Position numbers and translations under genes: made by a program | NCBI RefSeq assembly: GCF_026340975.1 | Contig: NZ_JAPEOS010000002.1 | Span: 2,167,001-2,231,000 of the forward strand | DNA: 64,000 nt | Origin: Streptomyces sp. NBC_01214 | GTDB lineage: Bacteria > Actinomycetota > Actinomycetes > Streptomycetales > Streptomycetaceae | Reading direction: 5' to 3' | Notes under the pieces: model-generated | Databases searched by the model: none | Seen by the model: the letters and a program-made list of their open reading frames with translations, nothing else | What the model was told of the DNA's origin: nothing | Shown here: positions 42,239 to 50,651 of the stretch, in pieces | Position numbering within the stretch: position 1 is the stretch's first letter | Layout of the letters: each line of letters begins with the position of its first letter

Positions 42239-43258
42239 TCAGGCCGCGTACTCGGAGACCCGCTGGTCGCGGTCGGCGGCCGCGGAGTCCTCGGCGGAGT
42301 CGTAGCCGACGAAGTAGGCGGGTCGGGCCTGGACGGCCGAGTAGATCCGGCCTATGTATTCGCCGAGCAGGCCCACGCAGATGAGCTGGACGCCGCCGAT
42401 GAAGAGCATGCCGATGAACAGCGACGACCAGCCGGGCACGGTCGAGCCGAACGCGTACTGGAGCGTCGTGTAGATCGCCAGGCAGAAGCAGACGAGGAAG
42501 CTCAGCAGGCCGAGCCAGGTGGCGAGCCGCAGCGGGCTGGCGGAGAAGTTGGTGATGCTGTCGAGGGCCAGGCGGACCATCTTGGACAGCGGGTAGTGGG
42601 TGCTGCCGGCGACCCGCTCCTCGCGGACGTAGACGACCTCGCCGCTGCTGAAGCCGAGCCACGGCACGAGCAGTCGGTAGACCGGCTGGTGCTCGGGCAG
42701 AGACTTGAGCGCGTCGACGGCGGCCCGGCTGAGCAGACGGAAGTCGCCGGCCTGGTTGGGCATGTTCTTGCCGACGAGCTTGCGCATCAGCCAGTAGTAG
42801 ACGCCGGCCGTGCGCCGCTTGAAGAAGGTGTCGGTGCCGCGGTCGCCACGGACGCCGTAGACGATGTCCAGGTCCTTCTCGCGGGCCAGCTCGTACATCT
42901 CGACGATCTTCTCCGGCGGGTCCTGGAGATCGGCGTCGATGCTCACGACGTACTCGCCGTAGGCCCGGTGGATGCCGGCGGTCAGCGCGGCCTGGTGTCC
43001 GGAGTTGCGGGCGAAGCGCACGATGCGCAGCTCGGGCCACTCCTGGCGGATCTTCTGCATGATCATCGGAGTGGCGTCGGTGCTACCGTCGTCGATGCCC
43101 ACGACCTCGTAGCTGATCTCCATGCCGTCCAAGATCGGGCGCAGGCGCGCCACGGTCAGGGGCAGGGCCTCCTGCTCGTTGTAGATCGGGATGACGACGG
43201 ACAGCACGGGTGCCGGCCGGTCGGCTGCGTCGCGTGCCGGGGCTGCTGCGTTCTGCAT
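42239..43258 (-). CDS. GT2 polyprenyl-phosphate glycosyltransferase (DPM1/GtrB-like)
   Basis: Encodes 339 residues. GT-A fold: VLSVVIPIYNEQEALPLT, VGIDDGSTD, and DxD-containing VSIDADLQDPPEKI. Two C-terminal membrane helices (LATWLGLLSFLVCFCLAIYT and a GGVQLICVGLLGEYIGRIY segment) mark the subgroup that links a sugar to undecaprenyl/polyprenyl phosphate, as GtrB and ArnC do. It would supply the lipid-linked sugar for the GT-C protein downstream. It diverges from the Nudix gene across 288 bp. Confidence 0.9.
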   Translation of the reverse strand: MQNAAAPARDAADRPAPVLSVVIPIYNEQEALPLTVARLRPILDGMEISYEVVGIDDGSTDATPMIMQKIRQEWPELRIVRFARNSGHQAALTAGIHRAYGEYVVSIDADLQDPPEKIVEMYELAREKDLDIVYGVRGDRGTDTFFKRRTAGVYYWLMRKLVGKNMPNQAGDFRLLSRAAVDALKSLPEHQPVYRLLVPWLGFSSGEVVYVREERVAGSTHYPLSKMVRLALDSITNFSASPLRLATWLGLLSFLVCFCLAIYTTLQYAFGSTVPGWSSLFIGMLFIGGVQLICVGLLGEYIGRIYSAVQARPAYFVGYDSAEDSAAADRDQRVSEYAA

Positions 43259-43546
43259 GGAGGGGCTTGTCTTCAATCTCCGAGTGCGGAAGACCGCCGG
43301 CGGGTGCCTGACGATCTGAGTGCCGAGAGCAGGACGTCGGCAGTGGACCACCAGGCCGACGACGCGGAGGCGCACCAGCTACCGGAGCCCTTGGTGCCAC
43401 AGGGCGGAAGCGAGTGACCCGGGCGAGCGGCAACAATATCATCAGTAGGACAATCGTCACGGGGGCGTCCGTGGTCCCCGAGCGGACCGAACCTCCCGTG
43501 CCACCCGGCACCACCGCGGTCCTCGCGGAGGAATTAGGGTGGCGCC

Positions 43547-44047
43547 GTGACCACCGCAGATGACTACGCCACGTACATCGCGAGCCTGCCCCGGGTGCTG
43601 GCCGGCGCGGCCGCCCTCTACCGGGACGCCGAGGGTCGGGTCCTGCTCGTCGAGCCCAACTACCGCGAGGGTTGGGCCCTGCCGGGCGGCACCATCGAGT
43701 CGGACCAGGACGAGTCGCCGCGCACCGCGGCCCGGCGCGAGAGCGCCGAGGAGATCGGCCTCGACCTTCCCCTCGGCCGTCTCCTGGTCGTCGACTGGGT
43801 GCTGGGCGCCGGCCGCCCGCCGCTGGTCGCCTACGTCTACGACGGCGGCGTACTCGACGGGGCCCAGCTCGCCTCCGTCACGCTGCAGGAGGACGAGCTG
43901 ATCTCCTGGCGGCTGGTCGAGCCCGCCGAACTCACCACTTACCTGCCCGAATCGCTCGGACGGCGCATCCAAGAGGCATACCGGATCGTGCAGTCGGGCG
44001 AGGGCACCGCGGAGCTGGAGAACGGCCGGCGCCCGGTCACTTCGTGA
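43547..44047 (+). CDS. Nudix hydrolase
   Basis: Encodes 166 residues from GTG. Nudix box: LPGGTIESDQDESPRTAARR followed by ESAEEIGLDL. The REUxEExG core is intact, but the distance from the Gly-Gly to the first Glu is two residues longer than in the classical box. It probably hydrolyses a nucleoside diphosphate linked to another group. TAGGGT (43535-43540) lies exactly 6 bases before the GTG, so the mRNA is probably leaderless. The following hypothetical gene starts about 50 bp downstream. Confidence 0.88.
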   Translation: MTTADDYATYIASLPRVLAGAAALYRDAEGRVLLVEPNYREGWALPGGTIESDQDESPRTAARRESAEEIGLDLPLGRLLVVDWVLGAGRPPLVAYVYDGGVLDGAQLASVTLQEDELISWRLVEPAELTTYLPESLGRRIQEAYRIVQSGEGTAELENGRRPVTS

Positions 44048-44097
44048 CGGGGCGCGCCGTAACACCGGACTTACCTCGACCAGGACAGAATCAGAAG

Positions 44098-44526
44098 ATG
44101 ATCACGATGTACGCCTGGCCCAGCACCGCCGACGGGCCCGACGCCCTTCCCATGGTGCACTTCACCACCGACCAACAGGCCGGTGGTGAAGTCACTCCGG
44201 ACGGGACCCCGGTCTGGCTCTTCGACACCGCGATACGCGAGGGCGGCTGGGCGCAGTTCACCGATTTCGAGGGCTGGTCCGCCCCGGCCGCCGACTGGCA
44301 GGCCTTCTACCGCCGCGAGGACGACCTCCTCGCCGTCACCGGTCCCGGCTCCTGCGAGGGCTGGTACCAGGGCAACCTCGGCGCCGACCCCGACTGGGTG
44401 GCGGCCGCCACCGCCCAGCAGAGCGTCGTCCTGCTCGCCGCCCCGGTCCAGCACCCCTCGCTCTACAACTACGCGGTGGAGGCCGGAGCCGCCTTCGCGC
44501 TGCTCGTTCCGCTGCTCGTCGTCTGA
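44098..44526 (+). CDS. Hypothetical protein, 142 aa
   Basis: Encodes 142 residues from ATG 44098; an in-frame ATG at 44107 is possible. Soluble, Trp- and aromatic-rich alpha/beta protein (GGWAQFTDFEGWSAPAADWQ, SCEGWYQGNLGADPDW) ending in a hydrophobic segment (AGAAFALLVPLLVV). CAGAAT lies 6 bases before the first ATG. No family or motif is recognised. It may follow the Nudix gene in one transcript. Confidence 0.65.
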   Translation: MITMYAWPSTADGPDALPMVHFTTDQQAGGEVTPDGTPVWLFDTAIREGGWAQFTDFEGWSAPAADWQAFYRREDDLLAVTGPGSCEGWYQGNLGADPDWVAAATAQQSVVLLAAPVQHPSLYNYAVEAGAAFALLVPLLVV

Positions 44527-44536
44527 CCCGACCGGG

Positions 44537-44923
44537 TCAGGCCAGGAGCTTGGCCTTGGCGCGGTCGAACTCCTCCTGCGTGATGTCGCCCTTGTCCTTG
44601 AGGGCGGAGAGCTTGTGCAGTTCGTCCGCGCTGCCGCCGGAGCCCGCCGTCTTCTGGACGTAGTCGCGGAAGGCGGCCTCGTTCTCCTGGACCTGCTTCA
44701 GGTCGCGCTCGCCCATGCTCTTGCCCCGGGCGATGAGGTAGACGAACACGCCCAGGAAGGGCACCACGAGTACGAAGATCAGCCATCCCGCCTTCCCCCA
44801 GCCGCTGAGGCTGTGGTCACGGAAGATATCCGTGATGATCTTGAAGAGCAGGAAGAACCACATGATCCACAGGAACAGGTACAGCATCGTCCAGAAGATG
44901 TTGAGAAGCGGATAGTCGTCCAT
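44537..44923 (-). CDS. PLDc_N / SHOCT small membrane protein
   Basis: Encodes 128 residues. Two membrane helices (about 8-32 and 43-66; GKAGWLIFVLVVPFLGVFVY is the PLDc_N-type hallmark), then a cytoplasmic tail and a C-terminal SHOCT motif (ADELHKLSALKDKGDITQEE, FDRAKAKLL). SHOCT tails assist oligomerisation. These proteins are common in actinobacteria and of unknown function, sometimes tied to envelope stress. It converges with the hypothetical gene ending at 44526. Confidence 0.85.
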   Translation of the reverse strand: MDDYPLLNIFWTMLYLFLWIMWFFLLFKIITDIFRDHSLSGWGKAGWLIFVLVVPFLGVFVYLIARGKSMGERDLKQVQENEAAFRDYVQKTAGSGGSADELHKLSALKDKGDITQEEFDRAKAKLLA

Positions 44924-45036
44924 GCCCGACTCCGATCATGTAGCGGTATTTCATTCATACAACCGCTTCAAAAACTCCGCATTTCGGAAGGGGCAGGGCC
45001 GGACCGGCCTGCGGGACCCGCGTTCAGGACAGGACG

Positions 45037-45546
45037 TCAGGTCTGTTCTCCGGACTCGAAGGCCAGCAGCCGCACCTTGCGGTCGAGCCCGCCGCCGTAG
45101 CCGGTCATCCCGCCCGACGCGCCGATCACCCGGTGGCAGGGCACGATGATGCCGACCGGGTTCTTCCCGTTCGCCAGGCCCACCGCGCGCGAGGCGTTGG
45201 GCTTGCCGAGCTTGGCCGCGAGCTTCCCGTACGACCACGTCTCGCCGTACGGGATCCGCACGAGCTGGTCCCAGACGCTGCGCTGGAAATCGGTGCCCTC
45301 CAGACGCAACGGGAGAGCGAACTCGGTGAGCTCGCCGGCGAAGTACGCGGTCAGCTGGCGCGCCACCTCGGGGAAGGGCTCCTCGGCGGCCGCCACCCGC
45401 TCCCCGAAGGACTCCTCGGCCGGCCGGTGGCGCTGCCCGGTCATGTAGAGGCCGCTGAGGACCCCGTCCGTGGCGACCAGGGTCAGCGGGCCGTAGGGGC
45501 TGTCGACGACGGTGTGCGTCCTGGCGCTGTTCGTGGTGGATCGCAT
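45037..45546 (-). CDS. ogt: Methylated-DNA-protein cysteine methyltransferase
   Basis: Encodes 169 residues. Active-site motif IIVPCHRVIG with acceptor Cys137, preceded by the HTH-like SYGKLAAKLGKPNASRAVG and helped by ANGKNP. It takes methyl groups from O6-methylguanine onto its own cysteine, inactivating itself. It lies 12 bases downstream of ada-alkA on the same strand, forming a two-gene alkylation-repair operon. Confidence 0.95.
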   Translation of the reverse strand: MRSTTNSARTHTVVDSPYGPLTLVATDGVLSGLYMTGQRHRPAEESFGERVAAAEEPFPEVARQLTAYFAGELTEFALPLRLEGTDFQRSVWDQLVRIPYGETWSYGKLAAKLGKPNASRAVGLANGKNPVGIIVPCHRVIGASGGMTGYGGGLDRKVRLLAFESGEQT

Positions 45547-45558
45547 CGCTGGTGCTCC

Positions 45559-47043
45559 TCAGGCGGGCAGGTGGTTGATGGGGTGGGCGTCGGTGGCCCA
45601 CAGGTACTGGACGGCGTACGCGCGCCAGGGCCGCCATGCGGCCGCCCGCGCGGTGAGCGCCGAGGGGGTGGACGGCAGCCCGAGCCCCTGCGCCGCCCGC
45701 CGGACCCCCAGATCGGACGCCAGGAAGGCGTCCGGGTCGCCGAGCGCCCGCATCGCGATCACTTCGGTGGTCCACGGGCCGAAGCCGGGCAGCGCCGAGA
45801 GCCGCTCCCGCGCCGCCTCCCAGTCGCTGTCGAAGCCAAGCGCCAGCGAGCCGTCGGCGAGCGCCGAGACCAGGGTGGTCAGCGTGGCGCGCCGGCTGCG
45901 CGGCAGGGCCAGCGCCTGCGGGTCCAGCCCGGCGAGCGCCTGCGCGGAGGGGAAGAGGTGGGTCAGCCCGCCCAGCGGGTCCTCGATCGGCTCCCCGTGC
46001 GCGGTGACCAGCCGGGCCGCGTGCGTGCGCGCCGCCGCGGTGGAGACCTGCTGGCCCAGCACCGCCCGTACGGCGAACTCCGGCGCGTCGACCGTACGGG
46101 GTACCCGGCGCCCGGGGGCCTTGTCCACGAGCGGGGCCAGCAGCGGATCGGAGCGCAACTGCTCGTCGACCGCCTCGGGGTCGGCATCCAGGTCGAGCAT
46201 CCAGCGGCAGCGGCTGATGGCGATGGTGAGGTCGCGCAGGTCGGTCAGGGCGAGCCGGCAGCCGATGTGGTCGGGCTGCGGGGTCAGGGCGACGACCCCG
46301 GTGCCGTAGGGCAGGCGCAGGGTGCGCCGGTAGGCGCCGTCGCGCCACTCCTCGACCCCGGGGACGGCGGTCGCGGCGAGGTGCCCGAAGAGGTTGTCGG
46401 GGTTCAGCGGGGCCCGGAACGGCAGCCGCAGACTGATCGTCCCCGGGATCCGGGGCGGGGCGTTCCTCCCGCGGCCGGCCTTGACGGCCCGTTCCCGCAG
46501 CTCGCTCGGGGAGAGGGCGAAGACCTCGCGGACGGTGTCGTTGAAGGTCCGGATGGAGGAGAACCCGGCGGCGAAGGCCACATCACCCATCGGGAGCTCG
46601 GAGGTCTCGATGAGCAGCCGGGCGGTCTGGGCGCGCTGCGCCCGGGCCAGGGCCAGCGGACCGGCCCCGAGCTCGGCGTTCAGCTGCCGCTCCACCTGGC
46701 GGGTGGAGTAGCCCAGCCGTGTGGCCAGGCCCGGCACCCCCTCCCGGTCCACCACGCCGTCCTGGATCAGCCGCATCGCGCGTGCGACGGCGTCGGCCCG
46801 TGCGTTCCACTCGGGCGAACCGGGGCTCGTATCGGGCCGGCACCGCTTGCAGGCGCGGAACCCGGCCTGCTGGCAGGCGGCCGCGCTGGGCAGGAAGGTC
46901 ATGTTCTCGACCTTCGGCGGTACCGCGGGGCAGCTGGGCCTGCAGTAGATCCGGGTGGTCAGCACGGCGGTGAAGAACCAGCCGTCGAAGCGGGCGTCCT
47001 TCGACTGCACGGCCCTTACGCAGCGCTCGGTGTCGGTGTGCAT
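45559..47043 (-). CDS. alkA: Ada regulator fused to AlkA DNA glycosylase
   Basis: Encodes 494 residues with three parts. Residues 1-75: Ada methyl-phosphotriester sensor with zinc ligands Cys34, Cys38, Cys65 and Cys68 (YCRPSCP, CKRC). Residues about 85-185: AraC-type HTH (LATRLGYSTRQVERQLNAEL, AFAAGFSSIRTFNDTVREVF). Residues 200-494: AlkA N-domain and HhH-GPD glycosylase (LPGFGPWTTEVIAMRALGDP, with the predicted catalytic Asp in FLASDLG). One protein thus senses alkylation, should activate its own operon and excises 3-methyladenine-type bases. Such fusions are known in actinobacteria. First gene of the repair operon. Confidence 0.94.
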   Translation of the reverse strand: MHTDTERCVRAVQSKDARFDGWFFTAVLTTRIYCRPSCPAVPPKVENMTFLPSAAACQQAGFRACKRCRPDTSPGSPEWNARADAVARAMRLIQDGVVDREGVPGLATRLGYSTRQVERQLNAELGAGPLALARAQRAQTARLLIETSELPMGDVAFAAGFSSIRTFNDTVREVFALSPSELRERAVKAGRGRNAPPRIPGTISLRLPFRAPLNPDNLFGHLAATAVPGVEEWRDGAYRRTLRLPYGTGVVALTPQPDHIGCRLALTDLRDLTIAISRCRWMLDLDADPEAVDEQLRSDPLLAPLVDKAPGRRVPRTVDAPEFAVRAVLGQQVSTAAARTHAARLVTAHGEPIEDPLGGLTHLFPSAQALAGLDPQALALPRSRRATLTTLVSALADGSLALGFDSDWEAARERLSALPGFGPWTTEVIAMRALGDPDAFLASDLGVRRAAQGLGLPSTPSALTARAAAWRPWRAYAVQYLWATDAHPINHLPA

Positions 47044-47113
47044 GCGTCCAGCTTCGGGGTTCCGGTGACGGCGGGCTGGCAGTTTTCCGACATCAAGGCT
47101 ACGGCGGATATTT

Positions 47114-47140
47114 CAGCCTCGCCGGCGTTTGAGGCGTGGG
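47114..47140 (+). repeat. Fourth copy of the dispersed intergenic repeat
   Basis: CAGCCTCGCCGGCGTTTGAG followed by GCGTGGG; nearly identical to the copy at 37953-37979 over 27 bases. It lies between ada-alkA and the pssA terminator. Confidence 0.8.
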
Positions 47141-47184
47141 GACCGGGGCGGAGCCCCAGCAGCCGACCCACAGCCCGAACGACA

Positions 47185-47222
47185 AGAGGGCCCCGGATGC
47201 CAAGCGGCATCCGGGGCCCTCT
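47185..47222 (-). terminator. Terminator of psd-pssA
   Basis: A 17-bp perfect stem AGAGGGCCCCGGATGCC (47185-47201), AAGC loop, complement at 47206-47222, 14 bases past the pssA stop. Confidence 0.85.
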
Positions 47223-47235
47223 TTCACAGCTGAGC

Positions 47236-48096
47236 TCAGCGCAGCGTCGTGGCGCGGGCCTCGCGGCGGTTGTGCCGGAAGGTGTTGGCCTTCCGGGTCG
47301 TCGCGAAGAGCGGAATGGTCGCCGCCATGGCGATCTGTAGGGCGCAGCCGGTCTGGAGCAGCAGCTGACCGCCCGGGGCGTCGAACGCCCAGGCCGCCAG
47401 CAGCCCCATCGCGCTGATGATCCAGCAGAGCATCGCCACCGCGAGGACGCCCCGCGGCTTGGGGTACTCGACCCGGCTCACCATCAGCCAGGCCACGCCG
47501 ATGATCGCCAGCAGCGTCGGGACGAACGGCAGCTCCAGCAGCACGATCGAGACGACCGTGAGCGCGCCGAAGGGGCTCGGCATGCCCTGGAACATGCCGT
47601 CCTTCATCGTCACGCAGCTGAATCTCGCGAGTCTGAGCACCACGGCGAGCAGCACCACGATCGCGGCCAGCGCCGACATCTTCTGGTGCGCGTCGACGGC
47701 GACCATGCCGTAGACGAGCACGAAGTAGGCCGGCGCGAGGCCGAAGCTGATCAGGTCGGACAGGTTGTCCAGCTCGGCACCCATCGGCGAGCTGCGCAGC
47801 TTGCGGGCCACGATGCCGTCGAAGAGGTCGAAGACCGCGGCGAGCAGCATCAGTATCACTGCCGTCGCGGCGCTGTTACGGGCCATGCCCGATTCGCCAC
47901 TGCCGGTGAGGTGCGGAATGAGGATCCCGGTGGTGGTGAAGTACACCGCCATGAATCCGCACGTCGCGTTACCGAGAGTGAGGGTGTCCGCTATCGACAG
48001 CCGCAGCGAGAGCGGCATGTCGTCTTCGGCGGACTCCTCCTCGGCGGGCTCGGGAACCCAGCCCGCGGCCGGAGTCTCAGGGTCAGTCACGGTCAA
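47236..48096 (-). CDS. pssA: CDP-diacylglycerol-serine O-phosphatidyltransferase
   Basis: Encodes 286 residues from TTG 48096 (GTG 48090 is possible). The CDP-alcohol phosphotransferase signature DG-x2-AR-x8-G-x3-D-x3-D is present (FDGIVARKLRSSPMGAELDN), with six to eight membrane helices after a 27-residue acidic N-terminus. It makes phosphatidylserine in the cytoplasmic membrane. It overlaps the end of psd by 14 bp, so the two are co-translated and give phosphatidylethanolamine together. Confidence 0.94.
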   Translation of the reverse strand: MTVTDPETPAAGWVPEPAEEESAEDDMPLSLRLSIADTLTLGNATCGFMAVYFTTTGILIPHLTGSGESGMARNSAATAVILMLLAAVFDLFDGIVARKLRSSPMGAELDNLSDLISFGLAPAYFVLVYGMVAVDAHQKMSALAAIVVLLAVVLRLARFSCVTMKDGMFQGMPSPFGALTVVSIVLLELPFVPTLLAIIGVAWLMVSRVEYPKPRGVLAVAMLCWIISAMGLLAAWAFDAPGGQLLLQTGCALQIAMAATIPLFATTRKANTFRHNRREARATTLR

Positions 48097-48739
48097 TTCG
48101 TGTCACCCCCGCGGTGGTGGCCTGACCGACCTCGACCGCGACTTCGACGCCCTCGGGGAGGTAGATGTCGACGCGGGAGCCGAAGCGGATCAGACCGATG
48201 CGTTCGCCCTGCTCCACCTTGGTTCCGGCCGGCAGGTACGGGACGATGCGACGGGCGACGGCGCCGGCGATCTGCACCATCTCGATGTCACCGAGTTCGG
48301 TGTCGAAGTGCCAGACGACGCGCTCGTTGTTCTCGCTCTCCTTGTTGAACGCCGGGACGAATCCGCCGGGGATGTGCTCCACGGACGTCACCGTGCCCGC
48401 CAGGGGCGCGCGGTTGACGTGGACGTTCAGCGGGCTCATGAAGATCGCGACCCGGGTCCGTCCGTCCTTCCACGGCATGATGCTCTGCACCACACCGTCG
48501 GCGGGCGAGATGACACGGCCCTGAGCGATCTCACGCTCGGGGTCGCGGAAGAACCACAGCATGCCCGCGGCGAGCGCGGTGGCGGGCACGGCCGCCGCGG
48601 CCCAGCGTCCGGACTTGCGGGCCCGGGTGAGGCTGAGCGCCGCGGTGGCGACGGTCGGCAGAAGCCACGGCGATGCTCCGCGCGCGAGGCGTACGCCAAG
48701 GAGGCTGTCGCGAGGTGCAGAGGTTTGGCTGTGGGGCAT
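48083..48739 (-). CDS. psd: Phosphatidylserine decarboxylase proenzyme
   Basis: Encodes 218 residues, the short type. Motifs: WFFRDPERE near the membrane helix, ISPADGVVQ, SPLNVHVNRAP, NERVVWHFDTELG, and IRFGSRVDIYLP, where the Gly-Ser bond is the self-cleavage site that makes the pyruvoyl group. It converts phosphatidylserine to phosphatidylethanolamine. First gene of psd-pssA; it lies 186 bp downstream of mcd on the same strand but probably has its own promoter. Confidence 0.94.
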   Translation of the reverse strand: MPHSQTSAPRDSLLGVRLARGASPWLLPTVATAALSLTRARKSGRWAAAAVPATALAAGMLWFFRDPEREIAQGRVISPADGVVQSIMPWKDGRTRVAIFMSPLNVHVNRAPLAGTVTSVEHIPGGFVPAFNKESENNERVVWHFDTELGDIEMVQIAGAVARRIVPYLPAGTKVEQGERIGLIRFGSRVDIYLPEGVEVAVEVGQATTAGVTRIDRD

Positions 48740-48925
48740 GGATGACCTTCGTAGCGGGTGATTGCCGCGCCGCAAACGGGGGGACGGGACGGCGGCTTTA
48801 CTGGAATGCTATCGGTTGCGCGCAACAACTGGGCAAGCCAGAAGCCGAGTCGATGACCGTCAGCCAGTCACTGCCAGTGATCCTTTCGCAACGAACCCAT
48901 GGATGATTCGCTGCAAAAGGGACTT

Positions 48926-50131
48926 TCAGCCCTGAAGCCGGTACTCCTCGAGCAGGCGTCGCCCGATGATCATTTTCTGGATCTCGGCGGTACCTTCACC
49001 GATCAGCAGCATCGGGGCCTCCCGGTAGAGACGCTCGATCTCGTACTCCTTCGAGAATCCGTATCCACCGTGGATGCGGAAGGCGTCCTCGACGACCTCC
49101 TTGCAGTATTCGGAGGCGAGGTACTTCGCCATCCCTGCTTCGAGGTCGTTTCGTTCCCCAGAGTCCTTTTTGCGTGCTGCATTGACCATCATCGCATGGG
49201 CGGCTTCGACCTTGGTAGCCATCTCGGCCAGCTTGAACTGAATCGCCTGGTGCTGGGCGATCGGCTTGCCGAAAGTGTGACGTTGCTGGGCATAAGAGAC
49301 ACCCAGCTCGAAGGCACGCTGAGCGACGCCACAGCCACGCGCCGCCACGTTGACGCGGCCGACCTCGACCCCGTCCATCATTTGGTAAAACCCTCGGCCC
49401 GTCTGCCCGCCGAGTACCCGATTGGCCGGAATGCGCAGTCCGTCCATGATGAGCTCGGTCGTGTCGACGCCCTTGTAGCCCATCTTGTCGATCTTGCCGG
49501 GGATGGTCAGGCCGGGACGGACCTCACCGAAGCCGGGCTCCTTCTCGACGAGGAAGGTCGTCATCGACTTGTGGGGCGCGGTGCCCTCGGGGTGTCCTTC
49601 GTCACTCCGGACGAGAACGGCCACCAGGGTGGAGCTGCCGCCGTTCGTCAGCCACATCTTCTGGCCGTTCAGGACGTACTCGTCGCCGTCCTTCACCGCC
49701 TTGGACGTGATGGCCGACACGTCGGAGCCCAGCGCCGGCTCGGACATCGAGAACGCGCCGCGCACCTCGCCGAGGGCCATGCGCGGGAGGAAGTGGTCCT
49801 TCTGCTCCTGCGTGCCGTGCTGCTTGAGCATGTACGCCACGATGAAGTGGGTGTTGATGATGCCCGAGACGGACATCCAGCCACGGGCGATCTCCTCGAC
49901 GCACAGGGCGTAGGTGAGGAGCGACTCACCCAGGCCGCCGTACTCCTCCGGGATCATCAGGCCGAAGAGGCCGAGCTCCTTGAGGCCGTCGACGATCTGC
50001 TGCGGGTACTCGTCACGGTGTTCGAGCTCGGTGGCGACCGGGATGATCTCCTTGTCGACGAACTCCCGGACGGTCTTGAGGATCTCCCGCTGGACGTCGG
50101 TCAGCCCGGCGGTCTGGGCGAGTCGGGCCAT
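48926..50131 (-). CDS. mcd: Acyl-CoA dehydrogenase, probable methylsuccinyl-CoA dehydrogenase
   Basis: Encodes 401 residues. FAD acyl-CoA dehydrogenase motifs: FSMSEPALGSDVSAITS, WLTNGGSSTLVAV, QQRHTFGKPIAQHQAIQFKL, and GEGTAEIQK with the usual catalytic-base Glu position. In the ethylmalonyl-CoA pathway Mcd oxidises methylsuccinyl-CoA to mesaconyl-CoA. The step is assigned from context: it starts 2 bases after the mch stop, in line with mcl, ecm and ccr. Last gene of the cluster; a frame-specific substrate test is not possible from sequence alone. Confidence 0.88.
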   Translation of the reverse strand: MARLAQTAGLTDVQREILKTVREFVDKEIIPVATELEHRDEYPQQIVDGLKELGLFGLMIPEEYGGLGESLLTYALCVEEIARGWMSVSGIINTHFIVAYMLKQHGTQEQKDHFLPRMALGEVRGAFSMSEPALGSDVSAITSKAVKDGDEYVLNGQKMWLTNGGSSTLVAVLVRSDEGHPEGTAPHKSMTTFLVEKEPGFGEVRPGLTIPGKIDKMGYKGVDTTELIMDGLRIPANRVLGGQTGRGFYQMMDGVEVGRVNVAARGCGVAQRAFELGVSYAQQRHTFGKPIAQHQAIQFKLAEMATKVEAAHAMMVNAARKKDSGERNDLEAGMAKYLASEYCKEVVEDAFRIHGGYGFSKEYEIERLYREAPMLLIGEGTAEIQKMIIGRRLLEEYRLQG

Positions 50132-50133
50132 GG

Positions 50134-50646
50134 CTACTTCCCCTGTTCCTTCAGCGTGGGGCGGCCGGGCTGCTCGCCGCCGCGCTCCTTGATGTACGTC
50201 TCGGTCGGGACCATCACCTTGCGCCGGAAGACGCAGACGAGGGTGCCGTCCTGCTTGTAGCCCTTGGTCTCCACGTAGACGATCCCGCGGTCGTTCTTCG
50301 ACTTCGACGGGGTCTTGTCGAGGACCGTGGTCTCGCCGTAGATGGTGTCGCCGTGGAAGGTCGGCGCCACGTGCCGCAGGGACTCGATCTCCAGGTTGGC
50401 GATGGCCTTCCCGGAGACGTCCGGCACGGACATGCCGAGCAGCAGCGAGTAGATGTAGTTGCCCACGACCACGTTCTTGCCGAAGTCGGTCGTGTTCTCC
50501 GCGTAATTGCTGTCCATGTGGAGCGGGTGGTGATTCATGGTCAGCAGACAGAAGAGGTGGTCGTCGTACTCGGTGACCGTCTTTCCGGGCCAGTGCTTGT
50601 AGACCGCCCCGACCTCGAACTCTTCGTACGTGCGTCCGAACTGCAT
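50134..50646 (-). CDS. mch: MaoC-family mesaconyl-CoA hydratase
   Basis: Encodes 170 residues with a hot-dog fold (R-hydratase/MaoC type): YEEFEVGAVYKHWPGKTVTE, LTMNHHPLHMDSNYAENT with the hydratase-type Asp-His region, and RHVAPTFHGDTIYGET. In this pathway it hydrates mesaconyl-CoA to beta-methylmalyl-CoA. It lies 5 bases after mcl and 2 before mcd. The family usually carries one or two MaoC units; this is the single-unit form. Confidence 0.9.
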   Translation of the reverse strand: MQFGRTYEEFEVGAVYKHWPGKTVTEYDDHLFCLLTMNHHPLHMDSNYAENTTDFGKNVVVGNYIYSLLLGMSVPDVSGKAIANLEIESLRHVAPTFHGDTIYGETTVLDKTPSKSKNDRGIVYVETKGYKQDGTLVCVFRRKVMVPTETYIKERGGEQPGRPTLKEQGK

Positions 50647-50651
50647 CGGGA

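Noticed and set aside
48740..48925. mcd-psd-pssA as one operon
   Set aside because: The 186-bp gap contrasts with 2-31 bp gaps inside the ccr cluster, and the functions are unrelated; separate transcription is more likely.
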